Shown: positions 12,618-21,845 of the stretch, one piece after another | Numbering within the stretch: the stretch's first letter is position 1 | Layout of the letters: every line of letters begins with the position of its first letter | Source: Mycobacterium sp. GA-1199 | GTDB lineage: Bacteria > Actinomycetota > Actinomycetes > Mycobacteriales > Mycobacteriaceae | DNA length: 64,000 nucleotides | Assembly (NCBI RefSeq): GCF_001500045.1 | Contig: NZ_LQIX01000003.1 | Location: 1-64,000, forward strand | Direction of reading: 5' to 3' | Program-made: the position numbers and the translations under genes | The notes under the pieces: generated by a model | Database searches by the model: none | Seen by the model: the letters and a program-made list of their open reading frames with translations, nothing else | Told to the model about the DNA's origin: nothing

Positions 12618-13223
12618 TTATGCGTGAGAGATCGGCGAATCTTCGCGAACGAACTCACGTTCGCCGACGCGGATCCCGCTGATGAGCAGTTCCACCCCGA
12701 AGCGGAACCGTGCCGAGGCGTCCTCGGTGAGTACCGACTGGTCGCTGGGCAGGTCGGCGCCGGCGGCGTCCCACTGCAGCCGCGACTGCTCGTCGACGGT
12801 GAAGCCCAACACGTAGTACACGACGGTGCGGGCGGCCAGCTCGGCGTGGCCGACGGGCACCCCGGCGTCGGCGGCCGCCTCGGTGAGCCGTTCGAGGATC
12901 TGCGCCATCGCGGTCGACTGCCCAGCCGCGAAGCTGGCCGACACCAGCTCGGCGCCGTCGGTGTGCGACAAGAGCGCATCGCGCAGCGCCGCACAGACAC
13001 TCGACACCCGGTCCCGCCAGGCTCCCGTGGCGTCGCCGACGGCCTCGAGGATGCGGTCGGCGACCGCACCCAGCAGCTGCTGCTTGCTGGTGAAGTGCCA
13101 GTACAGCGCCCCGGGGGAGACCTCGAGCTCGCGTGCCAGCCGGCGCATGGTCAGGTCGGCAAGGCCGTAGCTGTCCAACAACGTGGCCGCCGCGGCCACC
13201 ACGTCGCGTTTGTGAAGCTGCAC
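12618..13223 (-). CDS. bioQ: TetR-family biotin repressor (BioQ)
   Basis: 201 residues with an N-terminal TetR helix-turn-helix (ADLTMRRLARELEVSPGALYWHF, about 22-45) and a C-terminal TetR_C effector/dimer domain. It is divergent from bioB, and palindromes TGAAC-N3-GTTCA lie in the shared gap and again upstream of bioF, which identifies it as BioQ, the biotin-gene repressor described in M. smegmatis. The GTG start at 13223 follows a minus-strand -10 TAGGGT (13235-13230) by 6 nt with no Shine-Dalgarno, so it may be leaderless. The operator abuts this -10, so it should repress itself. Confidence 0.88.
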   Translation of the reverse strand: MQLHKRDVVAAAATLLDSYGLADLTMRRLARELEVSPGALYWHFTSKQQLLGAVADRILEAVGDATGAWRDRVSSVCAALRDALLSHTDGAELVSASFAAGQSTAMAQILERLTEAAADAGVPVGHAELAARTVVYYVLGFTVDEQSRLQWDAAGADLPSDQSVLTEDASARFRFGVELLISGIRVGEREFVREDSPISHA

Positions 13224-13275
13224 GCCCGTACCCTAACCTGAACACCGTTCAATTGTCGGCTCGCCGACGTGTTCA
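13210..13275. promoter_or_regulatory. bioQ/bioB divergent promoters with BioQ operator and extra half-site
   Basis: On the plus strand -35 TTGTGA (13210-13215), 18-nt spacer and -10 TAACCT (13234-13239) would drive bioB. On the minus strand TAGGGT (13235-13230) would drive bioQ. The palindrome TGAAC-ACC-GTTCA (13239-13251) overlaps the bioB -10 and predicted start and lies directly upstream of the bioQ -10. An additional GTTCA half-site is at 13271-13275 in the bioB leader. The bioB promoter starts inside the bioQ coding sequence. Confidence 0.72.
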
Positions 13276-13289
13276 AGTGACAGAGGTGA

Positions 13290-14288
<999 letters not shown>

Positions 14289-14312
14289 GGCCAGCCGGTA
14301 GAACGTACAGGT

Positions 14313-14504
14313 ATGGCGTTCAACGTCTACACGGGCGAGCCCGACGGCACGACGGTGCCGACCGCGGCCCAGCTGGGTCTGGAGCCGCCCCGGTTCTGCG
14401 CCGAATGCGGCCGGCGGATGATCGTCCAGGTGCGCCCCGACGGCTGGTCGGCCAAGTGCTCACGGCACGGGCTGACAGATTCGAAAGATCTGGAGCTGCG
14501 ATGA
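14313..14504 (+). CDS. bsaP: Biotin synthase auxiliary protein (BsaP-like, Rv1590 type)
   Basis: 63-residue protein directly downstream of bioB, with CxxC at about 29/32 (FCAECG) and a further Cys about 49 followed by His (CSRHG), a small metal- or Fe-S-binding layout. The position and sequence match the M. tuberculosis gene after bioB (Rv1590), which I recall as BsaP, an auxiliary Fe-S protein required for mycobacterial biotin synthase. The end overlaps the next start by 4 bp (ATGA). The family assignment rests on recall of sequence and synteny. Confidence 0.8.
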   Translation: MAFNVYTGEPDGTTVPTAAQLGLEPPRFCAECGRRMIVQVRPDGWSAKCSRHGLTDSKDLELR

Positions 14505-15157
14505 ACGACGTTGAGGCGCCACGCTTCTCACGTGTCCGTGCGGCACTGACCGTCGCCGTGGCGCTGACGGCGACCGGCGCTGCGGTCGGCGCACTGTGGG
14601 CGTGGCTGGCGCCGCCTGTCCATGGTGTCGTCGCGTTGGCGCGGGACGGTGAGCGCGTCCGCGCGCACCTGGGCAACGAGAGCGACCATTTCTTCGTGGC
14701 GGCCTTCCTGCTCGTCGGCATGCTGTGCGTCGTCGGGGCCGTCGCCGCGGTCGCGGCGTGGCAGTGGCGGGCGCACCGCGGACCGGTGATGACGGCGGCG
14801 CTGGCGACCGGATGCATGCTGGCCGCGGGGGTGGCCGCCGGTGTGGGCGCGCTTCTGGTGCACCTGCGCTACGGGACCATCGACGTCGCCGCCGCGCCGG
14901 TGACCCCCGAACACCGCGTGCACTACGTTACCGAGGCGCCGCCGGTCTTCTTCGGGCCCTCCCCGCTGCAGGCGGCGTTGACCATCCTGTTTCCCGCCGC
15001 GGTGGCCGCGCTCGTCTACTCGTTGGCCGCGGTCTCCACCGCGCGCGACGATCTCGGTGCCTGGCCGCCGGTCGAGGTGCCGGCGTTCGTCCCACCACCG
15101 GCCACGGCAGACGTCACAGGGGAGAGCGCTCCACCTTCCGGCCCGTCATCACCTTGA
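14501..15157 (+). CDS. DUF2567 membrane protein
   Basis: 218 residues with four hydrophobic segments (about 15-35, 68-90, 98-120 and 160-180), a His-containing loop ([17 protein letters not shown]) and a Pro-rich C-terminus. It corresponds to the mycobacterial DUF2567 gene found after bsaP (Rv1591 in M. tuberculosis). The ATG at 14501 overlaps the bsaP stop (ATGA), so it is translationally coupled to the bioB operon. No function is known; a role in biotin or dethiobiotin handling would be speculation. The 3' 44 bp overlap the convergent lipase gene. Confidence 0.78.
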   Translation: MNDVEAPRFSRVRAALTVAVALTATGAAVGALWAWLAPPVHGVVALARDGERVRAHLGNESDHFFVAAFLLVGMLCVVGAVAAVAAWQWRAHRGPVMTAALATGCMLAAGVAAGVGALLVHLRYGTIDVAAAPVTPEHRVHYVTEAPPVFFGPSPLQAALTILFPAAVAALVYSLAAVSTARDDLGAWPPVEVPAFVPPPATADVTGESAPPSGPSSP

Positions 15158-16451
15158 CCGCGATGCGGACCAGCCGCGTCATTCCGACATAGGTCATCGG
15201 GTTCAGCAGCGTCGGCCACGTGGTGCGGACCAGATGCTCCGACAGCGGCTTACCGTCAAACCGGTCGATCAGCCAACGCAGGGCCATCGGCGCCGACATC
15301 GGGTGCAGCAGCATGTGTTCGCTGAACATGTCGCGGTGATAGGTCACCGAGGCGCCGCCGCTGCGATAGATCTCGCTGAGCTCATCGATGTCGTCGACCG
15401 AAACGATCTTGTCGTGGACGGCCTGCACGATCAGCACGGGTGGGGTGGGCACCGCGGTGCCCAGCTTGATGCTGTCGAAGACGTGCTTGACCTCGGGCAG
15501 GTCGAGGATTTCATTGAGCGGCCGGTCGACCAGCTTGCCCATGTCCATGCCCGCGAATCGCAGCACCGCCTGGGCGGTGGTCATGTCCTGAATGCGCATC
15601 AGCATCGACTTGCCCGCATCGGTGGCGTGCTGCTGGATGACGCGGTCCAGCTCCGGATAGACATGGGTCAGCGCCGCCACCACCATCGCGGGCAGACCCG
15701 AGTACAGGCTGCCGTTGAGCCGCCGGTAGGCGCTCCCGAGGTCTCCGACCGGGGAGCCGAGCACCGCGCCGACGATGTTGAGCTCGGGGGCGTACTGGCT
15801 GTGCATCTCGGCCGCCCAGGCCGACGCCAGGCCGCCGCCTGAGTAGCCCCACAGCCCGATGGGCGCCGATTCGTCCAACCCGAGCCGTTCGCAGCTCACA
15901 GCCGCACGCAGGCCGTCGAGAATGCGATAGCCCGGCTCGTACGGTGTGCCCCACAGCCCGTGCGCGCCCTCGTGGTCGGGCACCGACACCGCCCACCCCT
16001 CGGCGAGCGCGGCGGCAATCAGCAGGAACTCCAGCTGGGCGAGCGCGCCGGGAGCCAGCGCCTTGCGGCGCAACGCGTACGACGGGAAGCAGCGCGAGGA
16101 CACCGCATCGATGGCGCACTGGTAGGAGATCACCGGTATGACGTCGCGATTCGCACGTTCGGCGGGCACGATCACCGTGGTCACGGTGGCTTCTGCCGCA
16201 CCGGTCATGTCGGTGGTGCGGTACAGCAGCTGCGTCGCGGTGAACTTCTGCGGGATCAGCCCGAGAAACGCCAGCTCGACATCGCGACTGCGCAGCACGG
16301 TCCCCGGTTCGGCGTGCTGAAAGCCGCTGGGCGGTTCGTAGAACGGGTCATCGGCGGGAAGCTGCGGACGGGTGCCGCGGGTCAGGTCCTCGTGGGGGAC
16401 GTGCCCGATCCACTCGGCACCTGATGCTGGCGCGGCGTTGCCCAGAGACAT
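15114..16451 (-). CDS. Secretory-lipase-family alpha/beta hydrolase (Rv1592c-like)
   Basis: 445 residues of the LIP (secretory lipase) family. The nucleophile elbow is GYSGGG (Ser about 204), followed by family features such as HDKIV (a likely acid region near 350) and [14 protein letters not shown] (a likely His region). No convincing signal peptide is seen at this start. The orthologous position is Rv1592c in M. tuberculosis, a lipase-like protein. The gene lies 42 bp downstream of nrtR on the same strand, with a 17-bp palindrome between them, and overlaps the end of the convergent DUF2567 gene. Confidence 0.85.
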   Translation of the reverse strand: MSLGNAAPASGAEWIGHVPHEDLTRGTRPQLPADDPFYEPPSGFQHAEPGTVLRSRDVELAFLGLIPQKFTATQLLYRTTDMTGAAEATVTTVIVPAERANRDVIPVISYQCAIDAVSSRCFPSYALRRKALAPGALAQLEFLLIAAALAEGWAVSVPDHEGAHGLWGTPYEPGYRILDGLRAAVSCERLGLDESAPIGLWGYSGGGLASAWAAEMHSQYAPELNIVGAVLGSPVGDLGSAYRRLNGSLYSGLPAMVVAALTHVYPELDRVIQQHATDAGKSMLMRIQDMTTAQAVLRFAGMDMGKLVDRPLNEILDLPEVKHVFDSIKLGTAVPTPPVLIVQAVHDKIVSVDDIDELSEIYRSGGASVTYHRDMFSEHMLLHPMSAPMALRWLIDRFDGKPLSEHLVRTTWPTLLNPMTYVGMTRLVRIAVKVMTGRKVERSPL

Positions 16452-16464
16452 TCGGCCATTCTTA

Positions 16465-16481
16465 CTTAAGGAAGCCTTAAG
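16465..16481. repeat. Perfect inverted repeat between nrtR and the lipase gene
   Basis: CTTAAGG-AAG-CCTTAAG is a perfect 7-3-7 palindrome, strikingly AT-rich for this genome, in the 42-bp gap between the nrtR stop and the lipase start on the minus strand. It could be an operator for the lipase gene or a weak hairpin. There is no T-run to support a terminator. Confidence 0.6.
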
Positions 16482-16493
16482 AATCCAGTCGAC

Positions 16494-17186
16494 TCACCCG
16501 GGCGGGCGCAGGGCGGCGAACTCGTCGGTCACGCGGTAGCGCGCCTGGGTGAACCGGTACAACGCCGCGGGGCGGCCGCCGCTGCGCCCGGACCGCGCCG
16601 TCGTGCCCGTGCGGGTGATGACGTTGCGGCGTTCGAGCACGCGTTGCAGATTGGTGGCGTCGACGTGGTGGCCGAGCGCGGCGCTGTAGATGTCCCTCAA
16701 CGCCGATAGAGCGAATTCCGTTGGTGCCAGGGCAAATCCAATATTCGTATAAGAGAGCTTGGCGACCAGCCTGGTGCGTGCGTGTTCGACCATGGTGCCG
16801 TGATCGAACGCCATCGGCGGCAGGTCGCTCACCGGATGCCAGCGCGTGTCCGGCGGCAACTCCGGGGTGGCGGGGGAGGGCACCAGCCCGAGAAACGTCG
16901 ACGCGATCATGCGATCACCAGGGACGCGATGCGGATCGGAGAACACCGCCAGCTGCTCGAGGTGGGCAAGCTCACGGAGGTCCACTTTCTCGGCCAGTTG
17001 ACGGCGCACCGAGCTCGTCATGTCTTCGTCGTCGCCGAGACGTCCGCCGGGAAGCGACCACCTGCCGCGTTGCGGATCGAGTGCCCGCTGCCACAACAGC
17101 ACATGAAGTGCTGATTTCCCGCCGGCGACTTCCCGAACCTGGAACACCGCGGCGAGCACCTCGTGGGCGGTGCTAATATGTGCCAT
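16494..17186 (-). CDS. nrtR: Nudix-related transcriptional regulator of NAD synthesis (NrtR)
   Basis: 230 residues with an N-terminal Nudix-like domain (ALHVLLWQRAL, RGRWSLPGGRLGDDEDMTSSVRRQLAEKV) and a C-terminal winged helix (about 155-220, LQRVLERRNVITRTG and GRPAALYRFT). The Nudix box is degenerate: REXXEE is replaced by RRQLAEKV, as expected of NrtR repressors that bind NAD-related ligands rather than hydrolyse them. It is divergent from nadABC with a palindromic operator between. The minus-strand TACAAT (17199-17194) is 7 nt from the ATG, so the mRNA is probably leaderless and the -10 lies within the operator, indicating autorepression. Confidence 0.9.
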   Translation of the reverse strand: MAHISTAHEVLAAVFQVREVAGGKSALHVLLWQRALDPQRGRWSLPGGRLGDDEDMTSSVRRQLAEKVDLRELAHLEQLAVFSDPHRVPGDRMIASTFLGLVPSPATPELPPDTRWHPVSDLPPMAFDHGTMVEHARTRLVAKLSYTNIGFALAPTEFALSALRDIYSAALGHHVDATNLQRVLERRNVITRTGTTARSGRSGGRPAALYRFTQARYRVTDEFAALRPPG

Positions 17187-17209
17187 GTTTTCGATTGTAA
17201 GTCGAAAAC
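17174..17209. promoter_or_regulatory. NrtR operator with nrtR and nadA -10 elements
   Basis: The palindrome GTTTTCGA / TCGAAAAC, with a 7-nt centre, spans 17187-17209. A plus-strand -10 TAATAT (17174-17179) for nadA lies just upstream, so the operator would cover the nadA start site. A minus-strand TACAAT (17199-17194) for nrtR lies in the palindrome centre. One bound repressor dimer could therefore block both promoters. Confidence 0.78.
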
Positions 17210-17233
17210 TCGATTTGGACGAAGGAGGCGGCG

Positions 17234-18277
17234 ATGACGGTTCTGGACCGGATGCCCGCGGACAACCTTTCGAGCCGCATCGTCGACGGTCCTGCCGGTT
17301 TCTCCGGGGTCGACGGTGACGAGGAGTGGGCCGCCGAAGTTCGTCGCCTTGCCGATCTGCGGGGCGCCACGCTGCTGGCGCACAACTACCAGTTGCCCGC
17401 CATCCAGGACGTCGCCGATCACGTCGGTGACTCGCTGGCGCTGTCGCGAATCGCCGCCGACGTGCCCGAGGACACCATCGTGTTCTGCGGCGTGCACTTC
17501 ATGGCTGAGACAGCCAAGATCCTGTCCCCGGACAAGACGGTGCTCATCCCGGACCAGCGAGCCGGTTGTTCGCTGGCCGACTCCATCACCGCCGACGAAC
17601 TGCGCGCGTGGAAGGCCGAGCACCCCGGCGCGGTCGTGGTGTCCTACGTCAACACCACCGCGGCGGTGAAGGCCGAGACCGACATCTGCTGCACGTCATC
17701 GAACGCGGTCGAGGTGGTGGCCTCGATTCCCGATGACCGCGAGGTGCTGTTCTGCCCGGACCAGTTCCTCGGTGCGCACGTCCGGCGCGTCACGGGCCGC
17801 AAGAACCTGCACGTGTGGGCGGGCGAATGCCACGTGCACGCCGGGATCAACGGCGACGAACTCGCCGACCAGGCCCGCTCCCACCCGGATGCCGAGCTGT
17901 TCGTCCACCCCGAATGCGGTTGCGCGACATCGGCTTTGTACCTCGCCGGTGAGGGCGCCGTTCCCGAGGACCGGGTCAAGATTCTGTCGACGGGCGGCAT
18001 GCTGGATGCCGCGCGGGAGACCGGCGCACGGCAGGTGCTGGTCGCCACCGAGGTCGGGATGCTGCACCAGTTGCGCCGTGCCGCACCGGATGTCGACTTC
18101 ATGGCCGTCAACGACCGCGCGTCCTGCCGGTTCATGAAGATGATCACCCCCGCCGCGCTGCTGCGTTGCCTGGGGGAGGGCAAGGACGAGGTGCACGTCG
18201 ATCCCGAGACCGCGCGGCTGGCGCGGGCCAGCGTGCAGCGCATGATCGCGATCGGCCAGCCCGGCGGCGGAGAATGA
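17234..18277 (+). CDS. nadA: Quinolinate synthase (NadA)
   Basis: [4Fe-4S] enzyme that condenses iminoaspartate with dihydroxyacetone phosphate to quinolinate in de novo NAD synthesis. The 347 residues contain [36 protein letters not shown] (first cluster Cys), [10 protein letters not shown] (second) and [12 protein letters not shown] (third). The ATG at 17234 has a strong ribosome binding site (GAAGGAGG). The stop overlaps nadB by 4 bp (ATGA). Likely repressed by NrtR through the palindrome 25 bp upstream. Confidence 0.96.
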   Translation: MTVLDRMPADNLSSRIVDGPAGFSGVDGDEEWAAEVRRLADLRGATLLAHNYQLPAIQDVADHVGDSLALSRIAADVPEDTIVFCGVHFMAETAKILSPDKTVLIPDQRAGCSLADSITADELRAWKAEHPGAVVVSYVNTTAAVKAETDICCTSSNAVEVVASIPDDREVLFCPDQFLGAHVRRVTGRKNLHVWAGECHVHAGINGDELADQARSHPDAELFVHPECGCATSALYLAGEGAVPEDRVKILSTGGMLDAARETGARQVLVATEVGMLHQLRRAAPDVDFMAVNDRASCRFMKMITPAALLRCLGEGKDEVHVDPETARLARASVQRMIAIGQPGGGE

Positions 18278-19851
18278 CGCGCCCGGCGGGTTGCGGTGCC
18301 GGCAGGTGGGCCGGCCATTGGCAGCAGCGCGCCGACGTCGTGGTGATCGGGACCGGAGTGGCGGGCCTGGTGGCCGCCCTGGCCGCACACCGTCGTGGCC
18401 GAAAAGTCATGGTGCTCAGCAAGGCCCCCAAACTGGTGGGAACCACCGCGACGTTCTACGCCCAGGGCGGGATCGCCGTCGTGCTGCCCGACACTCTGCG
18501 CGAGGACGGCGACTCGATCGAGGCGCACATCGCCGACACGCTCGCGGCGGGCGCGGGCCTGTGCGATCCGGACGCCGTGCGCTCGATCGTGACCGACGGC
18601 TACCGCGCGGTGGCCGAACTAGTTGAGCACGGTGCGCAGTTCGACGAGTCGACACCGGGCACGTGGTCGCTGACCCGCGAGGGTGGGCATTCGCGGCGCC
18701 GGATCATCCACGCCGGCGGCGACGCGACCGGCGCCGAGGTACAGCGAACCCTCAACGGCGCCGCGGCCACGCTGGACATCCGCCCCAACCATGTCGCGGT
18801 CGAGATCCTGCATGACGCAGGCGCGGTCACCGGGGTGCTGGTGCTCAACGACGACGGGTTCGGCGTGGTGCACGCGCCGTCGGTGATTCTCGCGACCGGG
18901 GGACTGGGCCACCTCTACTCGGCGACCACAAACCCCGATGGGTCGACGGCAGACGGTGTCGCGCTGGCGATGTGGGCCGGAGTTGAGGTCAGCGACATCG
19001 AGTTCATCCAGTTCCACCCCACCATGCTCTTCGACGGCCACAACGGCGGTAGGCGCCCGCTGATCACCGAGGCCGTTCGCGGCGAGGGTGCGATACTCGT
19101 TGACTCGCAAGGTCGTTCGGTCACCGACGGGGTTCACCCGATGGGCGATCTGGCGCCACGCGATGTGGTAGCCGCGGCGATCCACGCCCGCATCGAGCAG
19201 ACCGGCGCGCCCTGCGTGTTTCTCGACGCCCGGCGAATCGACAACTTCGAGGATCGATTCCCGACGGTGACCGCGGCATGCCGAGCGGCCGGAATCGATC
19301 CCACGCTGGAGGCCATCCCCGTGCTACCCGGCGCGCACTACAGCTGCGGCGGCGTGGTCACCGATGCGTACGGGCGCACCGAGTTGGCCGGCCTGTTCGC
19401 CGCGGGTGAGGTCGCGCGTACGGGCATGCACGGTGCGAACAGGCTGGCGTCGAACAGCCTGCTCGAGGGTCTCGTGGTAGGGGACAGGGCCGGAAATGCC
19501 GCCGCCGCACACGCTTCGGCCGCCGGATCGGTGACGGCACGGCCGCCGGAGCCGGTGGTGCGGCGCGCGCTGCCCCGTGCCGATCTGCAGCGGGCGATGA
19601 CCAAGAACGCCGGGGTGGTTCGCGACGCAGACGGTCTGCGGATCCTGGCCAAGGAACTCGACACCGCGCCGCCCCGCGTGATCGACTCGCGCGCCGACTT
19701 CGAGGACGCCGCGCTGACCACCGCTGCGGCGGCGGTCGCCGCAGCGGCGTTGACCCGCACCGAATCTCGGGGCTGCCATCATCGCCGCGACTACCCCGAC
19801 GTCGACCCGCTACAGGCGCGCGTCCTGGTACCGGCGGAAGTGTGCTGCTGA
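18274..19851 (+). CDS. nadB: L-aspartate oxidase (NadB)
   Basis: FAD enzyme that oxidises L-aspartate to iminoaspartate, feeding NadA. The ATG at 18274 gives 525 residues and overlaps the nadA stop. The N-terminal FAD-binding motif is [22 protein letters not shown]; other family features are [46 protein letters not shown] and [17 protein letters not shown]. The succinate dehydrogenase-like C-terminal helical domain is present. The C-terminus ends with two Cys residues; significance unknown. The stop shares one base with the likely nadC start. Confidence 0.95.
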   Translation: MTRPAGCGAGRWAGHWQQRADVVVIGTGVAGLVAALAAHRRGRKVMVLSKAPKLVGTTATFYAQGGIAVVLPDTLREDGDSIEAHIADTLAAGAGLCDPDAVRSIVTDGYRAVAELVEHGAQFDESTPGTWSLTREGGHSRRRIIHAGGDATGAEVQRTLNGAAATLDIRPNHVAVEILHDAGAVTGVLVLNDDGFGVVHAPSVILATGGLGHLYSATTNPDGSTADGVALAMWAGVEVSDIEFIQFHPTMLFDGHNGGRRPLITEAVRGEGAILVDSQGRSVTDGVHPMGDLAPRDVVAAAIHARIEQTGAPCVFLDARRIDNFEDRFPTVTAACRAAGIDPTLEAIPVLPGAHYSCGGVVTDAYGRTELAGLFAAGEVARTGMHGANRLASNSLLEGLVVGDRAGNAAAAHASAAGSVTARPPEPVVRRALPRADLQRAMTKNAGVVRDADGLRILAKELDTAPPRVIDSRADFEDAALTTAAAAVAAAALTRTESRGCHHRRDYPDVDPLQARVLVPAEVCC

Positions 19852-20708
19852 TGGAGTTGACCGCCGACGAGCTCACCGAGGCTCGCAGCGTCATCGCCCG
19901 CGCGCTCGAAGAAGACCTGCGGTACGGACCCGATGTCACCACGCTGGCGACAGTGCCCGCCGACGCGAGGACGACGGCGTCGATGGTGGTGCGCGAGGCC
20001 GGCGTGATCGCCGGTGTGGACATCGCCCTGCTCGCCTTCGACGAGGTGATCGGTCCCGACAACTACCTGGTCAAGCATCGTGTCGAGGACGGTGCCCGGC
20101 TCGAACCCGGTGGCGTTGTGCTCACCGTCGAGGCGCCCACGCAGGGGCTGCTGACCGCCGAGCGCACCACGCTGAACCTGGTCTGTCACCTGTCGGGCAT
20201 CGCGACCGCGACGGCGGCGTGGGTCGAAGCGGTCGCCGGGAGTGCGGCGAAGATCCGCGACACCCGTAAGACGCTGCCGGGCTTGCGCGCACTGCAGAAA
20301 TACGCGGTGCGCGTCGGCGGAGGGGTCAACCACCGCATGGGGCTGGGTGATGCGGCGCTGATCAAGGACAACCACGTCGCCGCGGCCGGGTCGGTGGTGG
20401 CGGCCTTGCGCGCGGTGCGCGCGTCGGCGCCGGATATCGAATGCGAGGTCGAGGTCGACTCACTCGAGCAGCTCGACGAGGTGCTGGCGGAGAACGTCGA
20501 GCTCGTGCTGCTCGACAACTTTCCCGTGTGGCAGACGCAGATCGCGGTGCAGCGCCGCGACTCTCGGTCACCTGCGACCAAGCTGGAATCCTCTGGCGGG
20601 CTGTCGCTGCAAAGCGCGGCGGAATATGCGGGAACGGGCGTCGACTATCTCGCGGTGGGTGCGCTCACGCACTCGGTGCGGGTGCTCGATATCGGGCTCG
20701 ATATCTGA
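19851..20708 (+). CDS. nadC: Nicotinate-nucleotide pyrophosphorylase, carboxylating (NadC)
   Basis: Quinolinate phosphoribosyltransferase that makes nicotinate mononucleotide from quinolinate and PRPP. About 285 residues with ALEEDLRYGPDVTT, ERTTLNLVCHLSGIAT, DTRKTLPGLRALQKYAVRVGGGVNHRMGL, IKDNH and EVEVDSLEQL. The ATG at 19851 is preferred because GGCGGAAG lies about 10 nt upstream and the junction TGATG couples it to nadB. A GTG at 19842, three codons earlier, is the alternative. It completes the nadABC operon. Confidence 0.94.
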   Translation: MELTADELTEARSVIARALEEDLRYGPDVTTLATVPADARTTASMVVREAGVIAGVDIALLAFDEVIGPDNYLVKHRVEDGARLEPGGVVLTVEAPTQGLLTAERTTLNLVCHLSGIATATAAWVEAVAGSAAKIRDTRKTLPGLRALQKYAVRVGGGVNHRMGLGDAALIKDNHVAAAGSVVAALRAVRASAPDIECEVEVDSLEQLDEVLAENVELVLLDNFPVWQTQIAVQRRDSRSPATKLESSGGLSLQSAAEYAGTGVDYLAVGALTHSVRVLDIGLDI

Positions 20709-20730
20709 TTCGGCCGATAGCATCGGTCGC

Positions 20731-21213
20731 GTGGATGAGGATTCGTCGCGACGCCTCAGATTGTTGGTCGTCGTCAGCCTGGCCGTAGCCGTCTTCGCTT
20801 TGGCGCTCGCGGGATGGACGCTGTACAGGACCAGTCCGTCGGACCCAGAATACGATTCGGCTCAGATCGCCGACGCCAAGACCAAGATCTGCAGCGCCGC
20901 CGACGTCGTCCGAAAAGGCATCACGCTCAACACGAACTTGCAGCCGGAAGGCGGTCCGCAGGACGTCACCGGGGCGCAGGCGGTGGCCGCCAATGCGCGG
21001 ATCTCCTTGTACGACGGGGGTCAGTACCTGCTGGAGCGGCTCGATCCGGCGACCCCTGTGGTGCTCGCCGAGAAAGTCGAACAATTCGCGAACAATCTGA
21101 TGGACATCGGCGCCAACGCTACGGCTGGAGTGGCCAATGACGATCCGGCGCAAGCGAAACGGCTGACCGACGCCGACGCGGAAAACAAGAGCATCACCGA
21201 GCTCTGCAAGTAG
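20731..21213 (+). CDS. Membrane-anchored hypothetical protein
   Basis: About 160 residues from a GTG at 20731. A short basic N-terminus (SSRRLR) precedes one transmembrane segment (LLVVVSLAVAVFALALAGW, about 8-28), then an extracytoplasmic domain of about 125 residues with two Cys (CSAADVV and the terminal ELCK) that could form a disulfide. It begins 22 bp after nadC, so it may be the last gene of the nad operon. The family is not recognised. It ends one base from the convergent tetR stop. Confidence 0.68.
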   Translation: MDEDSSRRLRLLVVVSLAVAVFALALAGWTLYRTSPSDPEYDSAQIADAKTKICSAADVVRKGITLNTNLQPEGGPQDVTGAQAVAANARISLYDGGQYLLERLDPATPVVLAEKVEQFANNLMDIGANATAGVANDDPAQAKRLTDADAENKSITELCK

Positions 21214-21214
21214 C

Positions 21215-21781
21215 TCACCGGCTCAGCAGCGTCCGAGCCGCGGCCTTCGCAGAGTCGAGGGCGGCGGTGTCGCCCGCGATCCGGCCGAGTATCAACGCAC
21301 CCTCGATGAGCGCTATCAGAGCCAGCGCGGTCTGCTCGGCGTCGTCCTGCGCCGACCCGTCGGCATGCAGCCGCTCCGCGATGGCCCGGCGCCAGCCGGC
21401 GAACGCTGTCGCCGATGCTTGCCGGACCAGGGCGCTGGCGTCGACCGACTCGGTGGCGATCGGCTCGATGGGGCAGCCGTCGCGCGGGTCGGAGGTCAGT
21501 CCCGAGGCCATCAGGTCGAGCCAGCCGTCGATGAGGTCGGGCACGGGTGCCTCGGTGGCCAGCAGATCCCGCAGTCGCTGTTCGATGTCGGCGCCGACAC
21601 GCGCAACCACGGCGGCCGCCAACTGCTGCTTGCCCTCGGGGAAGTGGTGGTACAGCGAGCCCGCTTTGACCTCGGCGAGCTCGAGGATCTGGTTGACACC
21701 TGTCGCCGCGTAGCCCTGCCTACGGAAGAGCAGTGCCGCGGTGTCGATCAGCGCGGCGCGGCTGCGGTCCGGGCGAGGCAT
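21215..21781 (-). CDS. TetR-family regulator (LmrA/YxaF type)
   Basis: 188 residues with an N-terminal helix-turn-helix (RRQGYAATGVNQILELAEVKAGSLYHHFPEGKQQL, about 19-53) typical of the LmrA/YxaF subgroup, and a C-terminal ligand domain. It is divergent from a zinc alcohol dehydrogenase gene, and a 10-6-10 palindrome lies in the 64-bp gap, so it probably controls both. The minus-strand TAAAGT (21793-21788) is 6 nt from the ATG, which suggests a leaderless transcript. The inducer is unknown. Confidence 0.85.
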   Translation of the reverse strand: MPRPDRSRAALIDTAALLFRRQGYAATGVNQILELAEVKAGSLYHHFPEGKQQLAAAVVARVGADIEQRLRDLLATEAPVPDLIDGWLDLMASGLTSDPRDGCPIEPIATESVDASALVRQASATAFAGWRRAIAERLHADGSAQDDAEQTALALIALIEGALILGRIAGDTAALDSAKAAARTLLSR

Positions 21782-21784
21782 GCC

Positions 21785-21826
21785 TTGACTTTACTAGAAA
21801 GATCGCTCAAGAATAGTTGAGCGGTC
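21785..21826. promoter_or_regulatory. Operator between tetR and alcohol dehydrogenase
   Basis: GATCGCTCAA / TTGAGCGGTC, with a 6-nt centre (21801-21826), is an almost perfect palindrome with one mismatch. Flanking CTTTA and TAAAG blocks extend the symmetry. TTGACT (21785-21790) could be a -35 for the dehydrogenase, but no clear -10 follows at standard spacing. Autoregulation by the adjacent TetR protein is the natural reading. Confidence 0.65.
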
Positions 21827-21845
21827 ACTAAAGAAAGGGCTGACC

